Shown here in pieces: positions 1-6,550 of a DNA stretch of 10,974 nt. Numbering within the stretch: position 1 is the stretch's first letter; every line of letters begins with the position of its first letter. Under the pieces are notes generated by a model. That model was not told where the DNA came from. It made no database searches and saw only the letters and a list, made by a program, of their open reading frames with translations. The stretch is from RUG760 sp045642205 (GTDB taxonomy: Bacteria > Bacillota > Clostridia > Lachnospirales > Bianqueaceae). The stretch is from NCBI GenBank assembly GCA_045642205.1, contig JAZUIK010000168.1:1-10974 (forward strand), read 5' to 3'. The translations under genes and the position numbers were made by a program.

Positions 1-1648
1 ACAGAAGAGGAGTCTTACCCTGGGTAGAGAGTTCTTCTGCTTTGCTGACGATGGAAGTGGGGACGGGAAGAACACTCTGCATATAGCGAAGGCTGCCGCC
101 AACAAGCTTATGTCCTTTCATAACAGCACTGAGTCCGTTGCCGGGAAGGGCGGTGAAGTCTTCTGTGTCGATGGGAGTCAGACCCTGTTCCTGACCAAAG
201 GATAGGATCGCTTTGGCAAGAGGATGCTCGGATTTTGCTTCCAGAGAGAACGCACTCTCAAGAAGTTCCTTCTCGGAGATCCCTTCTGCAGCGACCAGGT
301 CCGTAACACGGGGAGATCCCTCGGTAATGGTACCGGTCTTATCAAGAGCGACGATCTGGATCCTTCCGGTCTCTTCTTGAGAGACGGCGGTCTTAAAGAG
401 GATACCGCTGCGGGCACCGACGCCGTTTCCGACCATGATGGCAACCGGGGTTGCCAGTCCAAGGGCACAGGGACAGCTGGTGACCAGAACGGAGATAGCT
501 CTTTCCAGGGCATAGGGAAATTCGTGGCCAAGGAGAAGCCATACAGCCAGGGTAACGAGGGCAATCGAGATGACTACGGGGACAAAGACACCGGAAACCT
601 TGTCAGCGATCTTGGCAATGGGAGCCTTGGTAGCTGCCGCATCGGAGACCATCTTGATGATCTGGGAAAGGGTGGTATCTTCACCGACACGGGTGGCTTC
701 ACAGAGGATGAAACCGGACTGATTGATGGTAGCGGCGGAAATGCCGTCTCCGACGGTCTTATCTACAGGAATACTCTCGCCGGTCAGGGCTGACTCATTG
801 ATAGCGGTAGCGCCTTCCAGGATCACACCATCCACGGGAATGCTCTCACCGGGACGGACAACAAAGTGATCTCCCTTCAGAATCTGGGAAACAGGAACAG
901 TGACTTCGACGCCGTCGCGGACCAGGGTGGCCTCCTTGGGAGTCAGACGCATCAGGCTCTTTAAGGCATCCGTGGTCTTTCCCTTGGATCTTGCCTCCAG
1001 GGTCTTTCCTACGGTGATCAGAGTCAGGATCATGGCAGCGGATTCAAAGTAGAACTGATCCATCAATGTCATGACCATCTCGTGCTGCATATTCATGACA
1101 GCACCTGTCATTCTAAACAGAACGAAGACACTCCAGACAAAGGAGGACATGGAACCAAGGGCGACCAGGGTATCCATGTTGGGTGCTTTATGCATCAGAG
1201 AAGTGAAACCACTGATAAAGAATTTCTGGTTGATCACCATGACCAGAGCGGAAAGGACCAGCTGGACTAATCCCATGGCAACATGATTGCCATCGAACCA
1301 GGCGGGAAGAGGCCAGTTCCACATCATGTGTCCCATGGAGAAATACATCAGTACAAGGGTCAATACAGCAGAGATGCTCAAGCGTTTGATCAGCTTGGGA
1401 GTCTCCGTATCTTCCAGAGAATCGGAAGTGATGGAAGCAGAAGCGGCAGCTCCTTTTAAGGAAGCACCGTATCCAGCGGCGGTAACAGCCTTGATAATAT
1501 CGGAAGAGGAAGCACTACCTTCGACGCCCATGGAGTTGGTGAGAAGGCTGACAGCAACGGAGGTTACACCGGGGACGGCTGAAACTGCTTTTTCTACGCG
1601 GGCACTACAGGCGGCACAGCTCATGCCGGTAACATTATATTGTTCCAT
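1..1648 (-). CDS. copA: Copper-exporting P1B-type ATPase CopA (3' end outside window)
   Basis: Copper-translocating P-type ATPase of the inner membrane, which uses ATP to export Cu(I). 549 N-terminal residues are visible; the rest runs off the left edge. Domains in order: one heavy-metal-associated domain with M9-S-C11-A-A-C14; membrane segments from about residue 88; the actuator motif TGES at 289-292; the transmembrane metal site C392-P-C394; the phosphorylation motif DKTGT with D436; the nucleotide-binding SEHPLA with H475, and a GNG at 503-505. The CPC motif together with the GMSCAAC head is the Cu+ (P1B-1) signature. The ATG at 1646-1648 is chosen because an AAGGAGGA site lies 7 bases ahead of it. 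It begins 11 bases after the csoR stop, so the two are co-transcribed. Only one metal-binding head domain is present, and no separate copZ chaperone is visible. Family assignment is near certain; copper specificity is inferred from motifs and the csoR neighbour. Confidence 0.96.
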   Translation of the reverse strand, partial: MEQYNVTGMSCAACSARVEKAVSAVPGVTSVAVSLLTNSMGVEGSASSSDIIKAVTAAGYGASLKGAAASASITSDSLEDTETPKLIKRLSISAVLTLVLMYFSMGHMMWNWPLPAWFDGNHVAMGLVQLVLSALVMVINQKFFISGFTSLMHKAPNMDTLVALGSMSSFVWSVFVLFRMTGAVMNMQHEMVMTLMDQFYFESAAMILTLITVGKTLEARSKGKTTDALKSLMRLTPKEATLVRDGVEVTVPVSQILKGDHFVVRPGESIPVDGVILEGATAINESALTGESIPVDKTVGDGISAATINQSGFILCEATRVGEDTTLSQIIKMVSDAAATKAPIAKIADKVSGVFVPVVISIALVTLAVWLLLGHEFPYALERAISVLVTSCPCALGLATPVAIMVGNGVGARSGILFKTAVSQEETGRIQIVALDKTGTITEGSPRVTDLVAAEGISEKELLESAFSLEAKSEHPLAKAILSFGQEQGLTPIDTEDFTALPGNGLSAVMKGHKLVGGSLRYMQSVLPVPTSIVSKAEELSTQGKTPLL

Positions 1649-1659
1649 GATCTTCCTCC

Positions 1660-1983
1660 TTATTTCATCAGTTTCTGCAACAGAGCAATGAGCTCATCGG
1701 TCTTTTCTTCCCCGCCGGAGAGGATGTCTTCCGTGACGCAGCTTCGGATATGGTTGTTTAAAAGAACACGGTTGAAACTGTTCAGGGCAGCGGTCACCGC
1801 AGCCACCTGAGTGATGATATCGGTGCAGTAGGCACTTTCCTCTACCATGCGCTTGATGCCGCGGATCTGTCCCTCAATGCGATTGAGGCGGACGATCATA
1901 TCTTTGTATTCCTTTTCGGAACGTTCCTTGGTCTTTCCTTCCGCTGCGTGGCAGGCGGGGCAGAGAGCTTTGGTTTCTTCCAT
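1660..1983 (-). CDS. csoR: CsoR-family copper-sensing transcriptional repressor
   Basis: Small all-helical repressor of the CsoR/RcnR (DUF156) family, 107 residues. The core RLNRIEGQIRGIKRMV lies at residues 32-47. The metal-ligand set is C53, H78 and C82; the spacings of 25 and 4 match those of the characterised Mycobacterium tuberculosis CsoR, and this C-H-C set marks Cu(I) sensors rather than Ni/Co or formaldehyde sensors. An extra N-terminal C8-P-A-C11-H12 cluster precedes the core and is absent from minimal CsoR proteins. The open frame extends upstream to 2136, but the ATG at 1981-1983 is preferred: an AAGGAG site lies just ahead, homology begins there, and the upstream part overlaps the operators and promoter. 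It is first in the csoR-copA operon. Copper binding should release it from the operators upstream, giving autoregulation (family knowledge). Confidence 0.94.
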   Translation of the reverse strand: MEETKALCPACHAAEGKTKERSEKEYKDMIVRLNRIEGQIRGIKRMVEESAYCTDIITQVAAVTAALNSFNRVLLNNHIRSCVTEDILSGGEEKTDELIALLQKLMK

Positions 1984-2046
1984 GACGGATCTCCTTAGTT
2001 GAAAGATAATATATGGATCAAAGTGATCAGATGAATGCTGGATACT

Positions 2047-2063
2047 ATACCCTGTGGGGGTAT
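2047..2063. promoter_or_regulatory. CsoR-type operator, promoter-distal copy
   Basis: The sequence ATACCCTGTGGGGGTAT is a near-palindrome with ATACCC/GGGTAT arms around a G-rich centre, like known CsoR operators ahead of copper genes in Bacilli. It lies downstream of the predicted csoR -10 box, roughly at +7 to +23, where a bound repressor would block clearance. It differs from the other copy by one base. Confidence 0.85.
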
Positions 2064-2076
2064 ATGCAATAATGAG

Positions 2077-2105
2077 ATAATATACCCTGCGGGGGTATTT
2101 GTCAA
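2077..2105 (-). promoter_or_regulatory. csoR-copA promoter
   Basis: On the minus strand a perfect TTGACA (2105-2100) is followed after 17 bases by TATTAT (2082-2077). Transcription should start near 2070, leaving an untranslated leader of about 85 bases before csoR. A CsoR operator occupies the spacer, so repression and promoter recognition exclude each other. Confidence 0.82.
2082..2098. promoter_or_regulatory. CsoR-type operator inside the csoR-copA promoter
   Basis: The sequence ATACCCTGCGGGGGTAT fills the spacer between the csoR -35 and -10 boxes and touches the -10 box. It is offset by 35 bp from the other copy and differs from it by one base (C for T). Its right end abuts the -35 box of the divergent CDF gene at 2099, so a bound repressor could also affect that promoter. 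Confidence 0.88.
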
Positions 2106-2126
2106 GGGGAAGAAAACTGTTATAAT
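2099..2126 (+). promoter_or_regulatory. Promoter of the CDF transporter gene
   Basis: TTGTCA (2099-2104) is followed after 16 bases by a perfect TATAAT (2121-2126). The -35 box overlaps that of the csoR promoter on the other strand by five bases, so two polymerases could hardly bind at once. The predicted leader is about 70 bases; no known riboswitch was recognised in it. Confidence 0.75.
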
Positions 2127-2201
2127 AGAAAGACAAATATGAATGCTTTTGTCATAAAGACAGGTATATAAAAGTTACATGATCGTGAGGAGAAATGATC
2201 C

Positions 2202-3308
2202 ATGAGTGAATTATCCAACAGAGAAAAACAGATTACCCGCACCAGTATTGTGGGTATCATTGCCAATATCTTTTTATCCGGTTTCAAGGCACTGGTCGGA
2301 CTGATCTCCGGTTCCATTGCCATCGTGCTGGATGCAGTCAATAACCTGACGGATGCCATGTCCTCCGTTATCACCATTGTGGGTGTCAAACTGGCAAAGA
2401 GAAAGCCGGATGATGAGCATCCCTTCGGATATGGCCGCGTCGAGTATTTCAGTGCCATCATCATCTCCGCCATCGTTATCGCTGCCGGTGCCGCTTCTTT
2501 GGTGGAATCCGTGAAGAAGATCTTTGCGCCGGAGATGCCTGATTACTCTGTCGTTACCTTGGTGATCGTTGCGGTTGCCATCGTGGTCAAACTGATCCTC
2601 GGTGCCTATGTCAAAGGCCAGGGAAAGAAATATCATTCTGAGGCCCTGGTAGCCTCCGGTGCGGATGCCAGCTTTGATGCCATCATCTCTGCATCGACCT
2701 TGATCAGTGCCCTGATCACCCTGATCTTCAAGATCTCTCTGGACGGCTGGTTCGGTGCGGTCATTTCCTGCTTTATCATCAAAGCCGGTTTGGAAATGCT
2801 GCTTGAATCTCTTGGCAGCATTATTGGTAAGCGTCCCGATACAGAGGTCGCTACAGAGATGAAGAAGACCATCGCAGAGATCGAGGGTGTTGAAGGGGCC
2901 TATGATCTGGTCCTGCATAACTACGGTCCCGACAGTGCGATCGGTACGGTCCATGTGGAGATCGCCGATAACCTGACAGCAGGTGAGGTCCATACCCTGA
3001 CAAAGAAGATCCAGCTGAAGGTCTATGAAGAATACAAAGTCTTTATGACAGTCGGTATCTATGCACTGGATAAGGAGCATGCCGAGGAGAGAAAGACCAT
3101 TGCAGCTCTTGCTAAGGAGAGTGAGGGAGTTCTGGGAACCCATGGTATCTTTATCAATGAGGAAATGAAGTATATCTCCTTCGACGCTGTGATCAGCTTT
3201 GAAGTGGAAGATCGAAAGAAACTCCATAACGAGATCGTCAGCAAGGTCGAAAAGACCATGCCCGGATATACGGTGGAACTGAATTTCGACACCAAGTATA
3301 CGGACTGA
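2202..3308 (+). CDS. Cation diffusion facilitator (CDF) metal exporter, probably Mn-type
   Basis: Membrane metal/proton antiporter of the CDF family, 368 residues. A six-helix membrane part spans about residues 12-205, followed by a cytoplasmic metal-binding-fold domain at about 210-290 and a further ~75-residue C-terminal extension. The motif HPFGYGR (73-79) is typical of the family. The transport site reads N47xxxD51 in TM2 and D155xxxD159 in TM5. Zinc-type members usually have His in TM5, whereas an N-D-D-D set is associated with manganese exporters such as MntE, so Mn(II), or possibly Fe(II), is the inferred substrate. The ATG at 2202 follows a GAGGAG site by 9 bases. The gene is divergent from csoR-copA, with overlapping promoter elements. 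A weak hairpin follows the gene. Family certain; metal tentative. Confidence 0.93.
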   Translation: MSELSNREKQITRTSIVGIIANIFLSGFKALVGLISGSIAIVLDAVNNLTDAMSSVITIVGVKLAKRKPDDEHPFGYGRVEYFSAIIISAIVIAAGAASLVESVKKIFAPEMPDYSVVTLVIVAVAIVVKLILGAYVKGQGKKYHSEALVASGADASFDAIISASTLISALITLIFKISLDGWFGAVISCFIIKAGLEMLLESLGSIIGKRPDTEVATEMKKTIAEIEGVEGAYDLVLHNYGPDSAIGTVHVEIADNLTAGEVHTLTKKIQLKVYEEYKVFMTVGIYALDKEHAEERKTIAALAKESEGVLGTHGIFINEEMKYISFDAVISFEVEDRKKLHNEIVSKVEKTMPGYTVELNFDTKYTD

Positions 3309-3343
3309 GTATAAGAAAAAAGAATCTGTTGTAAGTGTAAAAG

Positions 3344-3369
3344 AGCCTGCCGGATGATTTCGGCAGGCT
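3344..3369 (+). terminator. Hairpin after the CDF gene, weak terminator
   Basis: AGCCTGCCG and CGGCAGGCT form a perfect 9-bp stem around an 8-base loop, 35 bases after the CDF stop. Only three T follow, so termination may be partial and the Nudix operon could receive read-through. No convincing separate promoter for the Nudix gene was found in 3309-3393. Confidence 0.6.
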
Positions 3370-3393
3370 TTGTGAAAGAAGAGGAATTTGGGT

Positions 3394-3948
3394 ATGGAAT
3401 GGTTTGACGTGTGTGATGAAAAGGGAATGCCCACCGGTGAGGTCGTAGAAAGAACAGAGGCTCATGCCAAGGGGATCTGTCATCGTACGGCCCATATATG
3501 GGTGATCCGTCAGGTGGAGGGAGTCTATCAGGTGCTGCTGCAGAAAAGGAGCAGTACGAAGGATTCTTTCCCGGGACGATGGGATACCTCCTCGGCCGGT
3601 CATATCCAGGCGGGAGATGAGCCTTTAGTCTCTGCACAAAGAGAATTGGAAGAGGAACTGGGCATCCATGCAGAGGGATCCGATCTCAAGCCTATCGGAA
3701 CCTTCTATATCAATTATCAGAAAGAGTTTTACGGAAAGATCTTCCACGACAACGAGGTTGCCTTTGTTTTTATCTACGATGAGGATGTGGATATTACGAA
3801 GCTGACGCTGCAGGAGGAAGAGGTGGAGGCAGTGGACTGGTTCCCCTTTGAAAAAGTCATGCAGGGAATCCTGGAACATGATAAGACCTACTGTGTGCCC
3901 AAAGAAGGACTGGAGCTGTTGGGACAGCATCTTGGACTCATCGATTAA
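3394..3948 (+). CDS. Nudix hydrolase, IPP-isomerase-like subgroup
   Basis: Soluble Nudix-fold protein of 184 residues. The Nudix box runs from G69 to I91 and ends in REL-E-EE-L-GI with R83, E84, E87, E88 and G90; the first acidic position is D75 instead of the usual Glu. The opening EWFDVCDEKG and the HRTAHIWVI segment (30-38) match the YfcD/IPP-isomerase-like group, whose members mostly act as hydrolases of unknown nucleotide or diphosphate substrates. The ATG at 3394 is preferred over the in-frame TTG at 3388 because GAGGAA lies 7 bases ahead of it. The AAA+ ATPase gene starts 13 bases after the stop, so they are probably co-transcribed. Whether it works with the ATPase/VWA pair is unknown. 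Confidence 0.9.
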   Translation: MEWFDVCDEKGMPTGEVVERTEAHAKGICHRTAHIWVIRQVEGVYQVLLQKRSSTKDSFPGRWDTSSAGHIQAGDEPLVSAQRELEEELGIHAEGSDLKPIGTFYINYQKEFYGKIFHDNEVAFVFIYDEDVDITKLTLQEEEVEAVDWFPFEKVMQGILEHDKTYCVPKEGLELLGQHLGLID

Positions 3949-3961
3949 TTTAGGAGAGAAT

Positions 3962-5041
3962 ATGAATAACGCATTACCGATCGTCAATGTAGATAAGGTC
4001 ATCCAATTATTATCCAGTGCCTATATCTCTCTGATCGAAAAGGATCTTCCTTTTAAGAAACTGCCTGCCATGATGCTCTGGGGACCTCCAGGTGTGGGTA
4101 AGTCTCAGGCCATCAGGCAGATCGCTGATAACATCCATGAAAAGACCGGAAAGAAGGTCGTTGTCACGGATGTGCGACTGCTCTTATTTAACCCTGTGGA
4201 TCTAAGAGGTATCCCAACGGCCAACGAGGAAAAGACCCTGGCTGTCTGGCTTAAACCGAAGATCTTTCAGATGGATGAGGGTAAGGAGACCGTGAACATC
4301 CTGTTTCTGGATGAGATCTCGGCCGCACCGCCTTCCGTACAGGCGGCTGCTTATCAGATCACCCTGGATCGTATGGTAGGAGAGCATCAGCTGCCGGAAA
4401 ACTGCATCGTCATGGCAGCCGGAAACAGGATCACCGATAAATCCGTTGCCTATAACATGCCCAAGGCACTGTCCAATCGTCTGTGCCACTTCGAGATCGA
4501 AGGCGATGCGGATGCCTGGCATGATTGGGCTATCTCTAAGAGGATCCATCCCTTTGTGATCGGATACCTTGACTATAATCCAACGGATCTGATGCGGTTT
4601 GATCCTTCGGGGACATCTCTTGCGTTCCCCACACCGAGATCCTGGGAAATGGTCAGCAACATTTTAAGAGGAACGACGGAAGACGTGGAGATCGTTCTGC
4701 CCATGATCGAGGGCTGTATCGGACGGGATTCCGCGCATCGATTCAGCGTTTGGGCCAAACTGTACCAGTCCATGCCGGAGATCGGACCTTTGTTTGACTC
4801 TGGAAAAGGAGAAGTGCCGGAGGCATCCGAACTGCAGATCGTTTTAAGATCTGCCATGACGGATTATGCCGGAGAATATCTAGAGCAATCCAAGATCGAC
4901 AATGCCATAGAGTATGGCTGTCAGCTTCCTCTTAGCTGGAGAAAAGAATTCCTCCATGATCTTTCCAAGGTGCCCGGCGTATTGCCTCTTTTGAAGAATA
5001 ATGAAGTCTATCAGGAGGCCGTAAGGAACGGACTCAGATGA
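3962..5041 (+). CDS. MoxR-type AAA+ ATPase
   Basis: AAA+ ATPase of 359 residues, MoxR/RavA-like. Walker A is GPPGVGKS (41-48), Walker B is ILFLDE (113-118), sensor 1 is N155 in AAGNR, the arginine-finger candidate is R173 in SNRL, and sensor 2 is R226 in TPRSW. Such ATPases form hexamers and usually remodel a target through a partner carrying a VWA domain. The ATG at 3962 is chosen for the AGGAGAG site ahead of it; an upstream in-frame extension to 3848 lies within the Nudix gene and shows no homology. Its TGA overlaps the next gene's ATG, pointing to translational coupling and near-equal dosage with the VWA protein. No membrane segment or signal peptide is seen. Family secure; client unknown. 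Confidence 0.93.
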   Translation: MNNALPIVNVDKVIQLLSSAYISLIEKDLPFKKLPAMMLWGPPGVGKSQAIRQIADNIHEKTGKKVVVTDVRLLLFNPVDLRGIPTANEEKTLAVWLKPKIFQMDEGKETVNILFLDEISAAPPSVQAAAYQITLDRMVGEHQLPENCIVMAAGNRITDKSVAYNMPKALSNRLCHFEIEGDADAWHDWAISKRIHPFVIGYLDYNPTDLMRFDPSGTSLAFPTPRSWEMVSNILRGTTEDVEIVLPMIEGCIGRDSAHRFSVWAKLYQSMPEIGPLFDSGKGEVPEASELQIVLRSAMTDYAGEYLEQSKIDNAIEYGCQLPLSWRKEFLHDLSKVPGVLPLLKNNEVYQEAVRNGLR

Positions 5042-6432
5042 CGGAAAAGAAAAAGCAGAAAGTCAGAAGACAGATCCAGGAATCCAGATTCCGCCTGATT
5101 TCGATGACCGGATTCTTTGCCGAGCCACTAATGGATCTGACCTTTGTTGATAGCCCTATGGTGAAGAGGATTTCTGTAGGAAAGAATCTTATGCTGATCA
5201 ATGGAGATTGGTTTAGCAAACTGGGAAAAACAGAAACGGATTATATTCTGGCTCATGAATTGATGCATCTTCATCTGAAGCATATCGATAGACCAAAGTA
5301 TTTCAGAGGCGATCGCTTCCATCTGGCTGCGGATATCGTGGCGAATGCCGGTCTGGATATTTTAGGATGGCGGTATGAAAGACTGACCGGGATCGGCAGG
5401 ATCTACCGTAAGACCTTTTATCCGGAATATTCAGGCAGCTCTTTACGAGCGGAGGAAGCGGTCCGCTATATTCCCTTTGATCCATCTACGATGTCAGAAG
5501 GTGTCAGGCGCACCTATATGATCGACTCGGAAGAAGCCTGGGAGATTAAGGAAAATCCGGAGGCACTGGGAGAGATCCTGCTTAGAATAGGAGAATCTGA
5601 TCCGGACGATCTGAAAGCGGAGTCAACCTTTGGAGGAAACTATGTAGAAGAACTCCGAAACTTCATCCTTTCCAACCAGACTATCTCCGGTGAGGATGAG
5701 GAAGAGGAAAAAGAGGAATCTGAGAAAGAGAAGGGAAAAGGCGGAACCTGGGAGCATATTGCTCTGGGGGATCTGGAGCAGCTCAGAAATGAAAAGCAGC
5801 AGTCGGTAAAGATGCCCTATAGAGAAGGGGAGATCCGAAAGTGGCAGCGACTCCATGATACAGAACTGGATTGGAGAGAACTTCTGAATTTCTTTGTTCA
5901 GGAGACCATTGATGATTACAGTTTTACGCCGCCGGATAAACGGTATTCGGAGGGAGATTTCTTCCTGCCTGATTACAATGAAGCCTCCGACGACCCAAGA
6001 GAAGTGCTGTTTATGGTCGATACCTCCGGTTCCATTGATGCTATGCTATTGGAACGCGCTTATTCGGAGATACGACAGGCCCTGGAGCAATTCGGAGGAA
6101 AGCTCAAGGGAGCGGTAGGATTTTTCGATGTGAGAGTGTATGAGCCTGTTTCCTTCGACAATCTCATCGATCTGGAAAGCCTGATCCCGAAAGGGGGAGG
6201 AGGAACTTCCTATACCTGCATTTTTGATCATGTGAAAGAAATGGCAGGAGCCAAACCCATGAGCATCGTGATCTTTACCGATGGGGAGGCCGGATTTCCT
6301 TCTGAGGATGTGGCCATGGGAATCCCTGTTCTTTGGCTCTTTACCAATGAAAAAGCATCAGCGCCCTGGGGAAGATCCGCCAGACTGACAGCGGATACCA
6401 GGAAGGCCTGGAGTGGACCGAGATTTCGATGA
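5038..6432 (+). CDS. DUF2201-type protein: metallopeptidase-like HExxH domain plus VWA domain
   Basis: Cytoplasmic protein of 464 residues, partner of the preceding ATPase. The N-terminal part (about 15-215) is metallopeptidase-like: H73-E-L-M-H77 with further H79 and H82, and D99 in HLAADIVANAG as a possible third ligand. A strongly acidic, charged linker (219-236) follows. The C-terminal VWA domain (about 322-440) has an intact MIDAS: D328-T-S330-G-S332, T390 in GGGGTS, and D415 in FTDGE. This order matches the DUF2201_N plus DUF2201 (VWA-like) architecture. The start overlaps the ATPase stop as ATGA. Proteolysis is plausible but unproven; MoxR-VWA pairs generally act as chaperone-like or metal-insertion machines. 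After W444-G445 the reading frame gives a basic tail, while the +1 frame gives a more natural ending; see findings. Confidence 0.9.
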   Translation: MTEKKKQKVRRQIQESRFRLISMTGFFAEPLMDLTFVDSPMVKRISVGKNLMLINGDWFSKLGKTETDYILAHELMHLHLKHIDRPKYFRGDRFHLAADIVANAGLDILGWRYERLTGIGRIYRKTFYPEYSGSSLRAEEAVRYIPFDPSTMSEGVRRTYMIDSEEAWEIKENPEALGEILLRIGESDPDDLKAESTFGGNYVEELRNFILSNQTISGEDEEEEKEESEKEKGKGGTWEHIALGDLEQLRNEKQQSVKMPYREGEIRKWQRLHDTELDWRELLNFFVQETIDDYSFTPPDKRYSEGDFFLPDYNEASDDPREVLFMVDTSGSIDAMLLERAYSEIRQALEQFGGKLKGAVGFFDVRVYEPVSFDNLIDLESLIPKGGGGTSYTCIFDHVKEMAGAKPMSIVIFTDGEAGFPSEDVAMGIPVLWLFTNEKASAPWGRSARLTADTRKAWSGPRFR

Positions 6433-6458
6433 TCTAAAACAGAGTATAAACAGATACA

Positions 6459-6512
6459 AAAAGCCCTATGTGAGTCCCATTCCACGAAGGAATGGGAACA
6501 CATAGGGCTTTT
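6459..6512. terminator. Long two-way terminator between the VWA gene and glnN
   Basis: A perfect 14-bp stem (6459-6472 with 6499-6512) is extended by a 9-bp inner stem (6475-6483 with 6489-6497) around the loop ACGAA. The outer arms begin with A-runs and end with T-runs, so it can terminate both the rightward VWA operon and the leftward glutamine synthetase gene. The 113-base gap holds nothing else supported. Confidence 0.85.
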
Positions 6513-6550
6513 GTGCTCAAATAAACTCTAAGGAGGAAGAATAAGATTAA

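Noticed and set aside
224..793. 189-codon open frame on the plus strand within copA
   Set aside because: It is the reverse of conserved CopA motifs including CPC and DKTGT; its glycine- and aspartate-rich product is an artefact.
2139..2171. Ten-codon leader peptide ahead of the CDF gene
   Set aside because: It has no ribosome binding site, no regulatory codon run and no terminator to control.
2274..3434. 386-codon open frame on the minus strand, antisense to the CDF gene
   Set aside because: It is antisense to a clear CDF gene, lacks a plausible start signal and has an unnatural composition rich in Asp, Gly, His and Gln.
6529..6545. AAGGAGGAA, a strong ribosome-binding-like sequence on the plus strand
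   Set aside because: No start codon with an open frame follows it, and it lies just beyond the glnN stop; probably chance.
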